The translations under genes were made by a program, and so were the position numbers. The notes beneath the pieces were generated by a model that saw only the letters and a list, made by a program, of their open reading frames with translations, was not told where the DNA came from and did not search any database. A stretch of DNA of 7,270 bases from an uncultured bacterium (GTDB lineage Bacteria > CALINM01): NCBI GenBank assembly GCA_938045315.1, contig CALINM010000011.1, positions 1 through 7,270 of the forward strand, in the 5' to 3' direction. Below, piece after piece: positions 1-6,567 of this stretch. The first letter of the stretch is position 1. Every line of letters starts with the position of its first letter.

Positions 1-2
1 TG

Positions 3-398
3 CGTCAGAATGGTTTCGGCAATATATATAGCATAAATGAGGGTAATTATAATAATTGGGAAGATTGGACTAAGAATTATATAAATGATATTAAGAAAAA
101 AAAGGAAAAAAGCTTGAGATATGTGGGAACTCTTGTGGCAGATATACACAGAACATTGCTAAAAGGTGGTATATTTTTGTATCCCGGTGATATTAAAAAC
201 CCTTCAGGTAAATTAAGATTATTATATGAATGCTTTCCTATGGCATATCTTATTGAACAAGCAGGTGGATTAGCAACAGATGGATATAATAGAATTCTTG
301 AAAAAGTTCCTGTTGAGCTTCATGAACGTTCACCCCTGATTATAGGAAGTAAACAGGATGTGGAGGATGTATTAAAATTTATAAAAGGGGGTAATTAA
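3..398 (+). CDS. fbp: Fructose-1,6-bisphosphatase class I, C-terminal part (5' truncated by window)
   Basis: This gene encodes the cytosolic enzyme that hydrolyses fructose 1,6-bisphosphate to fructose 6-phosphate in gluconeogenesis. The frame is open from the first complete codon at position 3, so the true start is outside the window; 131 residues are visible out of the roughly 320-340 usual for the family. A TTG at 114 is internal and not a start. Class I signatures are seen in order: YSINEGN (about residues 9-15 of the visible part), RYVGTLVADIHR (39-50), GGIFLYP and GKLRLLYEC (69-77). By family knowledge, the Tyr residues of RYVG and FLYP and the Lys of GKLRLL contact the substrate, and the Glu of LYEC binds metal; all are present. 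The ending AGGLATDG...LHERSPLIIGS is also typical. The gene ends one base before the GTG of the next gene, so the two are probably co-transcribed. Identification is firm. Confidence 0.96.
   Translation, partial: RQNGFGNIYSINEGNYNNWEDWTKNYINDIKKKKEKSLRYVGTLVADIHRTLLKGGIFLYPGDIKNPSGKLRLLYECFPMAYLIEQAGGLATDGYNRILEKVPVELHERSPLIIGSKQDVEDVLKFIKGGN
385..392 (+). promoter_or_regulatory. Ribosome binding site for the GTG start at 400
   Basis: An AAGGGGGT stretch lies 7-8 bases before GTG 400, inside the last codons of fbp. It supports the GTG as the true start. Starting there gives a short basic N-terminus (MKN) followed by a hydrophobic stretch and a lipobox, as expected for a lipoprotein signal peptide. 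Confidence 0.7.
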
Positions 399-399
399 A

Positions 400-1191
400 G
401 TGAAAAACTTGATTTATGTATTGATTTTATTATTTTCAGGTTGTGCTATTACTCAGGATAGAAATCAGTCTGAATATTTTAAAGATTTTCAGACACAACT
501 TGTTACCCTTTCTCAAAGAGTAGATGTTCTGGAATCTAAAATACAAAGAGATATGGGTTTAAAAAGCAGTGTGTATGATAGAGTAGATAGGTTAGAGGAA
601 AAAATGAAGGATGCAGAAGAAACTATTGCTAAAATAAAGGCACATCCCTTATTTGATAGTCTTGATACAGTAAAATTACAACCTGCTCCCTCAAGTACAG
701 TAATTACCATAAAACCATCAGAAATAGAAAAGCTTGAAAAGTCAACTACAAAAACCTCTCAAGAAGAATTTAAACAGGTAGAAAAGGTAAGAGATGATAG
801 TATGGTAAAGGCTAAGATAGGAGAAGCAACGTTGATTAAGACAAATCCAGCAGCACTTTATAATCAGGGGTATGAAATGTATCTAAAAGGTAAATATGCA
901 CAGGCAATTACAATATTCAGGGAATTTCTACAAAACTTCCCAAATGATGCTTTGGCCGATAATGCACAATACTGGATTGGTGAATGCTACTATTCTCAAA
1001 AAATGTTTGATAGGGCAATAAGTGAATTCAAAAAAACCGAAAACTATCCTGATGGTAATAAAGTTCCTGATGCTTATTTAAAAATTTATTATTCCTATAA
1101 CGAACTGGGTAAAAAAGAGGAAGCAAATCAATGGAAAAAACTTCTTTTAGAGAAATTTGGAAATTCAGAAGCAGCGAAAAAAATAAAATAG
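400..1191 (+). CDS. CpoB/YbgF-like TPR lipoprotein (Tol-Pal-associated type)
   Basis: This is a predicted envelope lipoprotein of 263 aa. It has a short signal peptide (residues 1-14) ending in the lipobox FSGC with Cys15 as the lipidation site. The residue after Cys is Ala, not Asp, which favours the outer membrane by the E. coli rule. Residues about 26-80 show heptad-like spacing of Leu/Val/Ile (QLVTLSQRVDVLESKI, RVDRLEEKM), suggesting a coiled coil that could trimerise. A polar linker follows. Residues 149-263 hold about three tetratricopeptide repeats beginning NPAALYNQGYEMYLKGKY, closely like the C-terminal domain of YbgF/CpoB, which in E. coli coordinates PBP1B and Tol during septal wall synthesis. 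The canonical protein is periplasmic and sits next to pal; here no tol or pal gene is in view, so the partner is unknown. The start is GTG with a good upstream Shine-Dalgarno. The domain call is strong; functional equivalence to CpoB is inferred. Confidence 0.85.
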   Translation: MKNLIYVLILLFSGCAITQDRNQSEYFKDFQTQLVTLSQRVDVLESKIQRDMGLKSSVYDRVDRLEEKMKDAEETIAKIKAHPLFDSLDTVKLQPAPSSTVITIKPSEIEKLEKSTTKTSQEEFKQVEKVRDDSMVKAKIGEATLIKTNPAALYNQGYEMYLKGKYAQAITIFREFLQNFPNDALADNAQYWIGECYYSQKMFDRAISEFKKTENYPDGNKVPDAYLKIYYSYNELGKKEEANQWKKLLLEKFGNSEAAKKIK

Positions 1192-1201
1192 TATTCCCAG
1201 T

Positions 1202-1207
1202 AGGGGG
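1202..1207 (+). promoter_or_regulatory. Ribosome binding site deciding the start at 1212
   Basis: AGGGGG sits 4 bases before ATG 1212, in the 20-base gap after the CpoB-like gene. The alternative in-frame ATG at 1131 lies inside the upstream gene. Using it would put a charged 27-residue extension in front of the signal peptide, so 1212 is preferred. Confidence 0.7.
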
Positions 1208-1211
1208 AATT

Positions 1212-2237
1212 ATGAGAATAAAAAATTTTTTAATCTTTTTAGTGTCTGCATCAGTGTGCTTTTCTTTTTCTCCTTATGATGAACATGTGATTCAAAGGGG
1301 AGAAAATTTATGGAAAATTACAGAGAAGTATTTAAACGATCCCTTTAAATGGGTGGAGATCTGGAAAATAAACCCTGATGTTAAAGATCCCCATTGGATA
1401 TATCCAGGCAGAAAAATTAAAATACCATCAAAAATGGGCAAGAAAGAATCAGTGCAGGAAATATTACCTATAAAAGAAGAAAAGCCCATCGTTAAAGAGA
1501 TTGTTATCTGGGAAAAAGATGCTGCTATGGTAGATGTTGAAGGTGATAAAAAAATAAAAAAATATATTGTAAATATTGATCAGTTAAATAGATTAGATTA
1601 CTATACGAAAATGCCTCTCAAAAATAATTTTGTTTTACTGAGAACTGATGACAATGTGATTTTAGGTTCATCGGGGCGAAAGTATTTTATTGATGGTGGA
1701 AGTATTCATGGCATAGAAATGGGTAAAAGATTCAAAGTAGTTAAAAAACCAAGGATCTTAAAAGATAAAGAAACAGGTAATGAGTATGGCTATATATATC
1801 CAGTTGCAGGTATTATTGAGATTAGTGAGGTGTATCCTCAGATTTCTGCAGGTTATATAATTGAAAGTTTTATTGAGATTACTCAAGGTGACCTCCTTGC
1901 ACCTGTTGAAAAAGTGACCAATCCTGAAATAATAATTAAAAAGTCAAAAGTTTTTTTGGAAGGCAAGATTATAGATATAGCTGATAATCATATTTTTGTA
2001 CAGAATAGGGACTTTGTTTTTTTAGATAGAGGCAGTAAAGATGGGCTTGAAAAAGGGGATATTTTAAAAATAGAAAAATTTATTCCCCATGTTAAAGAGA
2101 ATTTAAAGGATGTGGGTCGAATGGTGGTCATAAATTCCTTCGATGATGTTTCAATCGCTTATGTCCTTGAGATAAGAGATGTTATAGAAATAGGTTCAAG
2201 ATTTTCAACCTATACTGATAATTTAGGGAAAAAATAA
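1212..2237 (+). CDS. Secreted LysM-domain protein with two C-terminal repeat modules
   Basis: This is a predicted periplasmic or cell-surface protein of 341 aa. Residues 1-20 form a signal peptide (MRIKN then a hydrophobic run). Cys16 lacks a good lipobox, so cleavage by ordinary signal peptidase is more likely. A LysM domain spans about 24-72 (HVIQRGENLWKITEKY...IYPGRKIKIP); this domain binds the N-acetylglucosamine chains of peptidoglycan. It is the variant found in Gram-negative LysM proteins, with WKINPD...WIYPG. A Lys/Glu-rich linker follows. Two similar modules come next, about 159-233 and 270-338. Each starts with a G-S-x-x-G-(I/L)-E-x-G turn and ends with a beta-rich segment like ISAGYIIESFIEITQGD or VSIAYVLEIRDVIEIGS. 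They resemble the small beta module seen in FlgT-C-like and related envelope proteins, but that link is only my inference. The gene lies between the CpoB-like and SPOR genes in an apparent operon. The LysM call is firm; the overall role (wall anchoring or assembly) is inferred. Confidence 0.88.
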   Translation: MRIKNFLIFLVSASVCFSFSPYDEHVIQRGENLWKITEKYLNDPFKWVEIWKINPDVKDPHWIYPGRKIKIPSKMGKKESVQEILPIKEEKPIVKEIVIWEKDAAMVDVEGDKKIKKYIVNIDQLNRLDYYTKMPLKNNFVLLRTDDNVILGSSGRKYFIDGGSIHGIEMGKRFKVVKKPRILKDKETGNEYGYIYPVAGIIEISEVYPQISAGYIIESFIEITQGDLLAPVEKVTNPEIIIKKSKVFLEGKIIDIADNHIFVQNRDFVFLDRGSKDGLEKGDILKIEKFIPHVKENLKDVGRMVVINSFDDVSIAYVLEIRDVIEIGSRFSTYTDNLGKK

Positions 2238-2251
2238 AGAGAGGTTTTGAT

Positions 2252-2821
2252 ATGAAAAAGCCAATTTTAATAGCCATTTTATCATCCATTTTGATTTTAG
2301 TTGGTAGCTATTATTATTTTTATATTTTGAATCCCCTGGTTGAAGAGCCTAAATTGCCCAAAAAGCAGAGAATTATAATTCAGAAACCTGTTACCAGTAT
2401 ACAATCCAAAGTGGTAGTTAAGGCTGAATTAAAAACAGATAAGAAAAAAGAGGAAACTAAATCCAGAGAACAGAAAGAGGGTGATCTGAAGCATAGTGAA
2501 AAAACTAAAGAAAAGATAAAACAAAGGGAGCAAAAAGAAATAAAACAAGATGAAAAGGTGAAAAAGGAAGTAGTTTCAAAACCCAAAAAACAACCCAGGT
2601 TTTATAGTTTAATATATGTAGCATCAAGTAGGAGAGAAGCAGAAAAGATAAAAGATGATGTTTATGGCAAAGGCTATCATACAGCAAAAGCAGGTAAGCA
2701 TGGTAAAAACGATGCTGTTATTATTTCACCTTTTACAGATAAATGGGAGGCTGAATATGTTTTAAAGCATCTTATAGAGGATACAGGTATAAAAAGCTTT
2801 AAAATTGTTGCTGTTTATTGA
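2252..2821 (+). CDS. Membrane-anchored SPOR-like domain protein
   Basis: This is a 189-aa predicted inner-membrane protein of FtsN-like layout. It has a short cytosolic N-terminus (MKKP), one membrane helix at about residues 5-25, a long low-complexity periplasmic linker (about 30-114) dominated by Lys, Glu and Gln, and a C-terminal domain at 115-189. The C-terminal domain matches the SPOR pattern: a first strand (FYSLIYVASS), a helix beginning REAEKIKDDVYGKGY, a strand ending in VIISPF (the usual V-G-P-F position), a second helix starting WEAEYVLKHL, and a last strand KIVAV. SPOR domains bind denuded glycan strands at the septum. The usual Q-V-G-S-F start is degenerate here (LIYVASS). ATG 2252 has an AGAGAGG site 7 bases upstream. 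The gene ends with tandem in-frame stops, TGA then TAA. The domain call rests on pattern, without a profile search; a division or wall-remodelling role is inferred. Confidence 0.8.
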   Translation: MKKPILIAILSSILILVGSYYYFYILNPLVEEPKLPKKQRIIIQKPVTSIQSKVVVKAELKTDKKKEETKSREQKEGDLKHSEKTKEKIKQREQKEIKQDEKVKKEVVSKPKKQPRFYSLIYVASSRREAEKIKDDVYGKGYHTAKAGKHGKNDAVIISPFTDKWEAEYVLKHLIEDTGIKSFKIVAVY

Positions 2822-2840
2822 TAAAAATTTGCTTCTAATA

Positions 2841-2848
2841 AGAGGTGG
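2841..2848 (+). promoter_or_regulatory. Ribosome binding site for the actin-like gene
   Basis: AGAGGTGG ends 3 bases before ATG 2852. It lies in the largest intergenic gap of the window (30 bases, 2822-2851), which shows neither a convincing promoter nor a terminator hairpin. The downstream gene is therefore probably read through from the envelope genes. Confidence 0.6.
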
Positions 2849-2851
2849 AAA

Positions 2852-3871
2852 ATGACAATAATTGGAATAGACATTGGTTTTGGTTATACAAAAGCTACTG
2901 ATGGGGTAAAAGATATTGTGTTTAAATCTATTCTTGGAGAAGCTGCGGAAATTCAATTTCAAGATGAATTGTTCCCTAAAAAAAAACAGGAAATGTTTCA
3001 TATAAGAATAGATGGTAAAGACTTTTTTGCAGGTGATCTGGCAGAGAGGCAATCTAATGTTAGATTGTTTACCCTTGATCAGAGTCAGTTTATTGCCCAA
3101 TTCGCACGAGTTCTTGCACTTGTTGCTCTCGGGAATCTTGTCAATAATTATGATATAATTAATTTGGTAACAGGACTTCCAGTGGGATATTATAAACAAT
3201 ATAAAGAAACTCTTGCTAATAGCCTTTTGGGGGAGCATAAGTATTCTTTTGTAAAAAATAATGGTGATACTTTAGAGAAAATTTTTACAGTAAATAAAAT
3301 TCGCATTATACCTCAACCATATGGTAGTTTATTAAATCTTTTTCTTGATGATGATGGCAAGCCCAGAAACAGTGATCTCATAAAGCAAAAAATTGGAATT
3401 ATAGATATTGGTTTTAGAACTACTGACTATGTGGTTTCTGATAAAATGCAGTATTCTGAGCGGGGAAGTAAAACAACTGATAATGGTATAGCTAAAGCAT
3501 TTAGTGTAGTTGCCAATAAACTTAGAGAGAAAAGCTCTGTTAATATCGAACTTTTTAAACTTTATGAGGCACTTGTAAAGGGTAGTATCAAAATAAGAGG
3601 TAAAGAATATGATTTAACTTCCATCAAAGAGCAAGTTTATCAGCAACTTTCTAATCAGATAGTTGCAGATGCTGAAAGATTTTGGGTAGATGATTGGGAT
3701 ATTGATTTTGTAATAATAAGTGGTGGAGGTGGTGTTTTATTGGACAAATATATAACTCCACTTATACCTAATTCAAAAACAGCATTTTCTCCTGGTATGG
3801 ACGGTAGGTTTTTTAATGTGAAAGGTTATTTAAAATATGGTAAAAGTGTTTGGTTTGAATCAAAGGAATGA
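2852..3871 (+). CDS. ParM/StbA-family actin-like ATPase
   Basis: This is a predicted cytosolic actin-fold ATPase of 339 aa, close to the usual 320-350 of ParM-like and archaeal Ta0583-like proteins. Actin-superfamily motifs appear in order. Phosphate 1 is DIGFGYTK (residues 7-14). An ALP-type N-terminal domain includes NLVTGLPVGYY. Phosphate 2 is DIGFRTTD (185-192, after GII). The adenosine motif is VIISGGGGVLL (287-297). By family knowledge such proteins polymerise into ATP-dependent filaments that segregate plasmids (ParM, AlfA, Alp7A) or have unassigned chromosomal roles. No ParR-like DNA-binding gene, centromere-like repeat array or other plasmid gene is visible nearby, which argues against a standard partition operon. 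It follows the SPOR gene and overlaps the permease by four bases (ATGA), so translation of the two is probably coupled. Family assignment is strong; the function here is unknown. Confidence 0.88.
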   Translation: MTIIGIDIGFGYTKATDGVKDIVFKSILGEAAEIQFQDELFPKKKQEMFHIRIDGKDFFAGDLAERQSNVRLFTLDQSQFIAQFARVLALVALGNLVNNYDIINLVTGLPVGYYKQYKETLANSLLGEHKYSFVKNNGDTLEKIFTVNKIRIIPQPYGSLLNLFLDDDGKPRNSDLIKQKIGIIDIGFRTTDYVVSDKMQYSERGSKTTDNGIAKAFSVVANKLREKSSVNIELFKLYEALVKGSIKIRGKEYDLTSIKEQVYQQLSNQIVADAERFWVDDWDIDFVIISGGGGVLLDKYITPLIPNSKTAFSPGMDGRFFNVKGYLKYGKSVWFESKE

Positions 3872-5196
3872 AGAATAATTTTTTTAGTATTTTATCTATC
3901 GATAAAAAAAATTTAAACTTAAAGACTGAAATTGAAGGTGGTTTAGCAACCTTCTTTACAATGTGTTATATTATTTTTGTACAGCCTGTTGTACTTTCCA
4001 GACTTAATATGGATATAGGTGCGGTCATGATAGCTACATGTATTTCCAGTGCTATTGCATGTTTTGCTATGGGAATCCTTGCCAATTACCCTGTTGCTTT
4101 AGCCCCAGGTATGGGGCATAACTTTCTTTTTGTATCAATTGCTACTGCATATGGGCTTTCTTTTCAACAGGCTTTGGGAATTGTTTTTATATCAGGTATG
4201 TTATTTGTGGTTCTTTCATTTATACCTTTTAGGGAAAAAATACTTAATGAGATACCGATGGGTATAAAACACGGAATATCAGTTGGTATAGGTTTTTTGA
4301 TTACCCTTATAGGATTGGAATGGTCTGGAATTGTGGTCGGGGCACCTGGAACTTATATTGGCCTTGGTAAGTTGAATAGTAATTATGTTTTAATTAGTCT
4401 AATAGGGTTTATTGTTATAATATTTTTGACATTGAAAAACAAAAAGTCGGCAATTATTTGGGGTATACTTACTTCTACTTTTTTATCTCTTTTATTAGGC
4501 TTTAGTAAATTTTCTGGTGTTGTTGATTACCCACCTTCTTTATATCCTACTTTTTGGAAATTAGAAATTAATAAAGACTTTTTTAGTTTGTCTTTTTTAA
4601 ATGTAATTTTCACCTTTCTTTTTCTCGATGTTTTTGATACAGTTGGTACCCTTGTTGGTGTAGGTGAACAGGGTAAATTTCTTGTAAATGGTAAACTACC
4701 GAGGGCAAAACAGGCTTTTTTAGCTGATGCAATTGGAACTGTTGCAGGTAGTATATTTGGGACTTCTACAGTTACAAGTTATATAGAGAGTGCATCCGGT
4801 ATTAGTGTGGGTGCAAAAACTGGTATAGCGAGTATTGTGACGGGTATATTATTTCTTTTATCAATCTTCTTTTATCCTTTAGTTCGCACAGTTGGTTCTG
4901 CATATGTTACAGAAAATGGACTTGTCTTATATCCTACAATTGCACCTGCATTAATTTTTGTTGGATTTCTAATGATTTCAAATATTAAGAAGATAGATTT
5001 CGCTAATTATGAAGAAAGCATTCCTGCATTCTTAGCTGTGGTTTTAATACCATTAGGTTTTAGTATATCTGATGGTATCGCGATTAGTTTTATAACCTTT
5101 TGTATCATAAAAATATTGCTATTTAAATTTAAGGATATAAGTTTTGTAGTATACATATTAACTTTGATATTTTTATTTCGATATATATTTATCTAA
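3868..5196 (+). CDS. AzgA-type (NCS2) purine permease, probable hypoxanthine/guanine/adenine transporter
   Basis: This is a polytopic inner-membrane proton symporter of 442 aa, the normal size for the AzgA/PbuG branch of nucleobase-cation symporters. Characteristic segments are TEIEGGLATFFTMCYIIFVQP (20-40), LAPGMGHNFLF (about 73-83), FLDVFDTVGTLVGVG (with D254, D257 and T258), and ADAIGTVAGSIFGTSTVTSYIES (ending 298-308); hydrophobic spans run throughout. These segments build the substrate site in the UraA-like fold. The GMGHN motif differs from the commoner GMGLN, so which purine is carried cannot be told. The start codon overlaps the stop of the actin-like gene (ATGA). The AAAGG site is only one or two bases from the ATG, so initiation probably depends on ribosomes terminating just upstream. 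The usual family N-terminus (short, then TEI-x-x-GL-T-F) agrees with this start. No purine riboswitch is seen upstream. Confidence 0.92.
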   Translation: MKNNFFSILSIDKKNLNLKTEIEGGLATFFTMCYIIFVQPVVLSRLNMDIGAVMIATCISSAIACFAMGILANYPVALAPGMGHNFLFVSIATAYGLSFQQALGIVFISGMLFVVLSFIPFREKILNEIPMGIKHGISVGIGFLITLIGLEWSGIVVGAPGTYIGLGKLNSNYVLISLIGFIVIIFLTLKNKKSAIIWGILTSTFLSLLLGFSKFSGVVDYPPSLYPTFWKLEINKDFFSLSFLNVIFTFLFLDVFDTVGTLVGVGEQGKFLVNGKLPRAKQAFLADAIGTVAGSIFGTSTVTSYIESASGISVGAKTGIASIVTGILFLLSIFFYPLVRTVGSAYVTENGLVLYPTIAPALIFVGFLMISNIKKIDFANYEESIPAFLAVVLIPLGFSISDGIAISFITFCIIKILLFKFKDISFVVYILTLIFLFRYIFI

Positions 5197-6557
5197 TGAA
5201 AAAGTCAACTATATCCTATCTTGAAAGAACATTTGGTTCTAAAAAGCTTTTAACTTTGAATATACCTGAGAAGTTTAGTTACGATGAATCAACAATTTAC
5301 TACTCCCATCCTGAAGCAGTTTTTTTGCCAGATACAGAAGAAGAAATTAAAGAATTTTTAAAAATAGCGAAGGAGAGAAAAGTAAAAGTAGTGCCAAGAG
5401 GTGGTGGAACAGGTGTATGTGGTGGGGCTGTTGCAATTTTTGGAGGGATAGTGTTATCTACAGAGAGGTTGAATAAAATAATTGATTTTGACGAGTTAAA
5501 TCAATGTGTAGAAGTAGAAGCAGGCGTCGTAAATGGAGATTTAAAAAAATTTCTGGAAGAAAGAGGGTATTATTATCCACCAGATCCCCAGAGCTATGAA
5601 ACGTCGTTTATAGGAGGGAACATAGCTACAAATGCAGGTGGGCCAAGAGCAGTAAAATATGGGACAACAAAAGACTACGTGATGGGCTTGAGTATTGTTA
5701 CTGGTGAAGGTAGAATTGTAAAGACGGGTGGTAAGGTCTACAAATTTTCTTCTGGTTATAATCTTAATGAACTTATATGTGGTTCAGAAGGTACCTTAGG
5801 TATTATAACAAGAGCAATTTTAAAATTTCTTCCATTACCAATGGAACGTATTGTTTTTTTGCTGCCCTTTTTAAATTTAGAGGATGCTTTAAATTTTGTT
5901 CTCCAGGTACAAAAAGCAAATCTACCCTTCTCGGCTTTTGAATTTATTGATGATACAGCTATCTATTATGTAGAAAGATTTTTAAGGAGGAGTTTACCCT
6001 ACTCTGAAAGAGCTAAATGTTACCTTTTTACCGAATTAGAATGGCAAAATAATGATAACTATGTTGATCTTGTTGAAAAAATTGCGAACAAGAATAATGT
6101 TCTTAATATTTTTGTTGCTTCAGACAGAATAAATGAAGAAAAATTGTGGGAAGCGAGAAAAAAAATCTCATATGCATTCAAAGAGTTTTCTAAAAGAGTT
6201 TATAAGGCTGATGTGGTTGTACCAAGGGGAAAAATATCTCAATTTGTAAAAAAAATCAAGGGAATAAGCACTGATAAAATGCCAGTGGCATGCTTCGGGC
6301 ATGTAGGTGATGGTAATGTACATGTTAATATTCTGGAACTAAAAAATACCGATGTTTGTGATGTAAAAAATGTGCTTAATTCAATTATGAAGATAGTCAA
6401 AAATTTAGGTGGATTTCCATCTGGTGAGCATGGAATAGGAGTTGCAAAAAAAGAGTTTTTAAAAAATTTCTTTTCCCGTTATCATATAGATAAGTGGAGA
6501 AAAATTAAAAAGGTTTTTGATCCCTATAATATTTTAAATCCTGGAAAAATTTTTTAG
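5196..6557 (+). CDS. GlcD-type FAD-linked 2-hydroxyacid (glycolate/D-lactate) dehydrogenase
   Basis: This is a flavoprotein of the VAO/PCMH fold, 453 aa, the usual length for GlcD or bacterial D-lactate dehydrogenase. Residues about 38-176 form the FAD-binding domain, with PRGGGTG (67-73), GGNIATNAGGP (140-150) and KYGTTKDYV. NELICGSEGTLGIIT closes this part. The C-terminal FAD-oxidase domain (about 213-452) carries FGHVGDGNVHVNI, with H369 and H376, and SGEHGIG, with E411 and H412; these are the family's substrate and metal-site residues. The protein oxidises a 2-hydroxyacid such as glycolate or D-lactate and passes electrons to a partner. No fused Fe-S domain and no glcE or glcF gene are in view, so the acceptor is unknown and substrate specificity is open. 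Its ATG shares one base with the stop of the permease (TAATG), implying coupled translation. No Shine-Dalgarno of its own is obvious. Confidence 0.92.
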   Translation: MKKSTISYLERTFGSKKLLTLNIPEKFSYDESTIYYSHPEAVFLPDTEEEIKEFLKIAKERKVKVVPRGGGTGVCGGAVAIFGGIVLSTERLNKIIDFDELNQCVEVEAGVVNGDLKKFLEERGYYYPPDPQSYETSFIGGNIATNAGGPRAVKYGTTKDYVMGLSIVTGEGRIVKTGGKVYKFSSGYNLNELICGSEGTLGIITRAILKFLPLPMERIVFLLPFLNLEDALNFVLQVQKANLPFSAFEFIDDTAIYYVERFLRRSLPYSERAKCYLFTELEWQNNDNYVDLVEKIANKNNVLNIFVASDRINEEKLWEARKKISYAFKEFSKRVYKADVVVPRGKISQFVKKIKGISTDKMPVACFGHVGDGNVHVNILELKNTDVCDVKNVLNSIMKIVKNLGGFPSGEHGIGVAKKEFLKNFFSRYHIDKWRKIKKVFDPYNILNPGKIF

Positions 6558-6561
6558 GAGG
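6556..6561 (+). promoter_or_regulatory. Consensus Shine-Dalgarno for the small Cys-rich gene
   Basis: AGGAGG, the best ribosome binding site in the window, overlaps the TAG stop of the GlcD-type gene and lies 6 bases before ATG 6568. This is ideal spacing and suggests the small protein is made efficiently from the shared transcript. Confidence 0.8.
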
Positions 6562-6567
6562 TTTAAT

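Noticed and set aside
114-116. TTG as start of a 94-aa protein
   Set aside because: The same frame is open to the window's first codon and continues the fructose-1,6-bisphosphatase homology (YSINEGN) upstream.
513-710. 65-aa minus-strand open frame opposite the CpoB-like gene
   Set aside because: The sense strand carries a clear coiled-coil/TPR protein; the antisense frame has no RBS or domain.
1131-1211. Upstream in-frame ATG at 1131 as start of the LysM gene
   Set aside because: It lies within the CpoB-like gene and would bury the signal peptide behind a charged extension; ATG 1212 has its own AGGGGG site.
1292-1489. 65-aa minus-strand open frame opposite the LysM domain
   Set aside because: It is a shadow of the well-supported LysM coding sequence.
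2380-2687. Two minus-strand open frames opposite the SPOR protein linker
   Set aside because: They mirror the Lys/Glu-rich codons of the sense gene (AAG/GAA read backwards gives Phe/Ser/Leu runs), so they are shadows.
2822-2851. Possible terminator or promoter in the largest gap
   Set aside because: No inverted repeat with a T-run and no spaced hexamers are visible; only the Shine-Dalgarno stands out.
3138-3159. TTGTCA and TATAAT promoter-like hexamers
   Set aside because: The spacing is only 10 bases and the pair lies inside the actin-like coding sequence; this is expected by chance in AT-rich DNA.
2762-3238. 158-aa minus-strand open frame
   Set aside because: It is antisense to the actin-like gene with its complete ATPase motifs, shows no recognisable domain, and has a composition typical of reversed AT-rich coding DNA.
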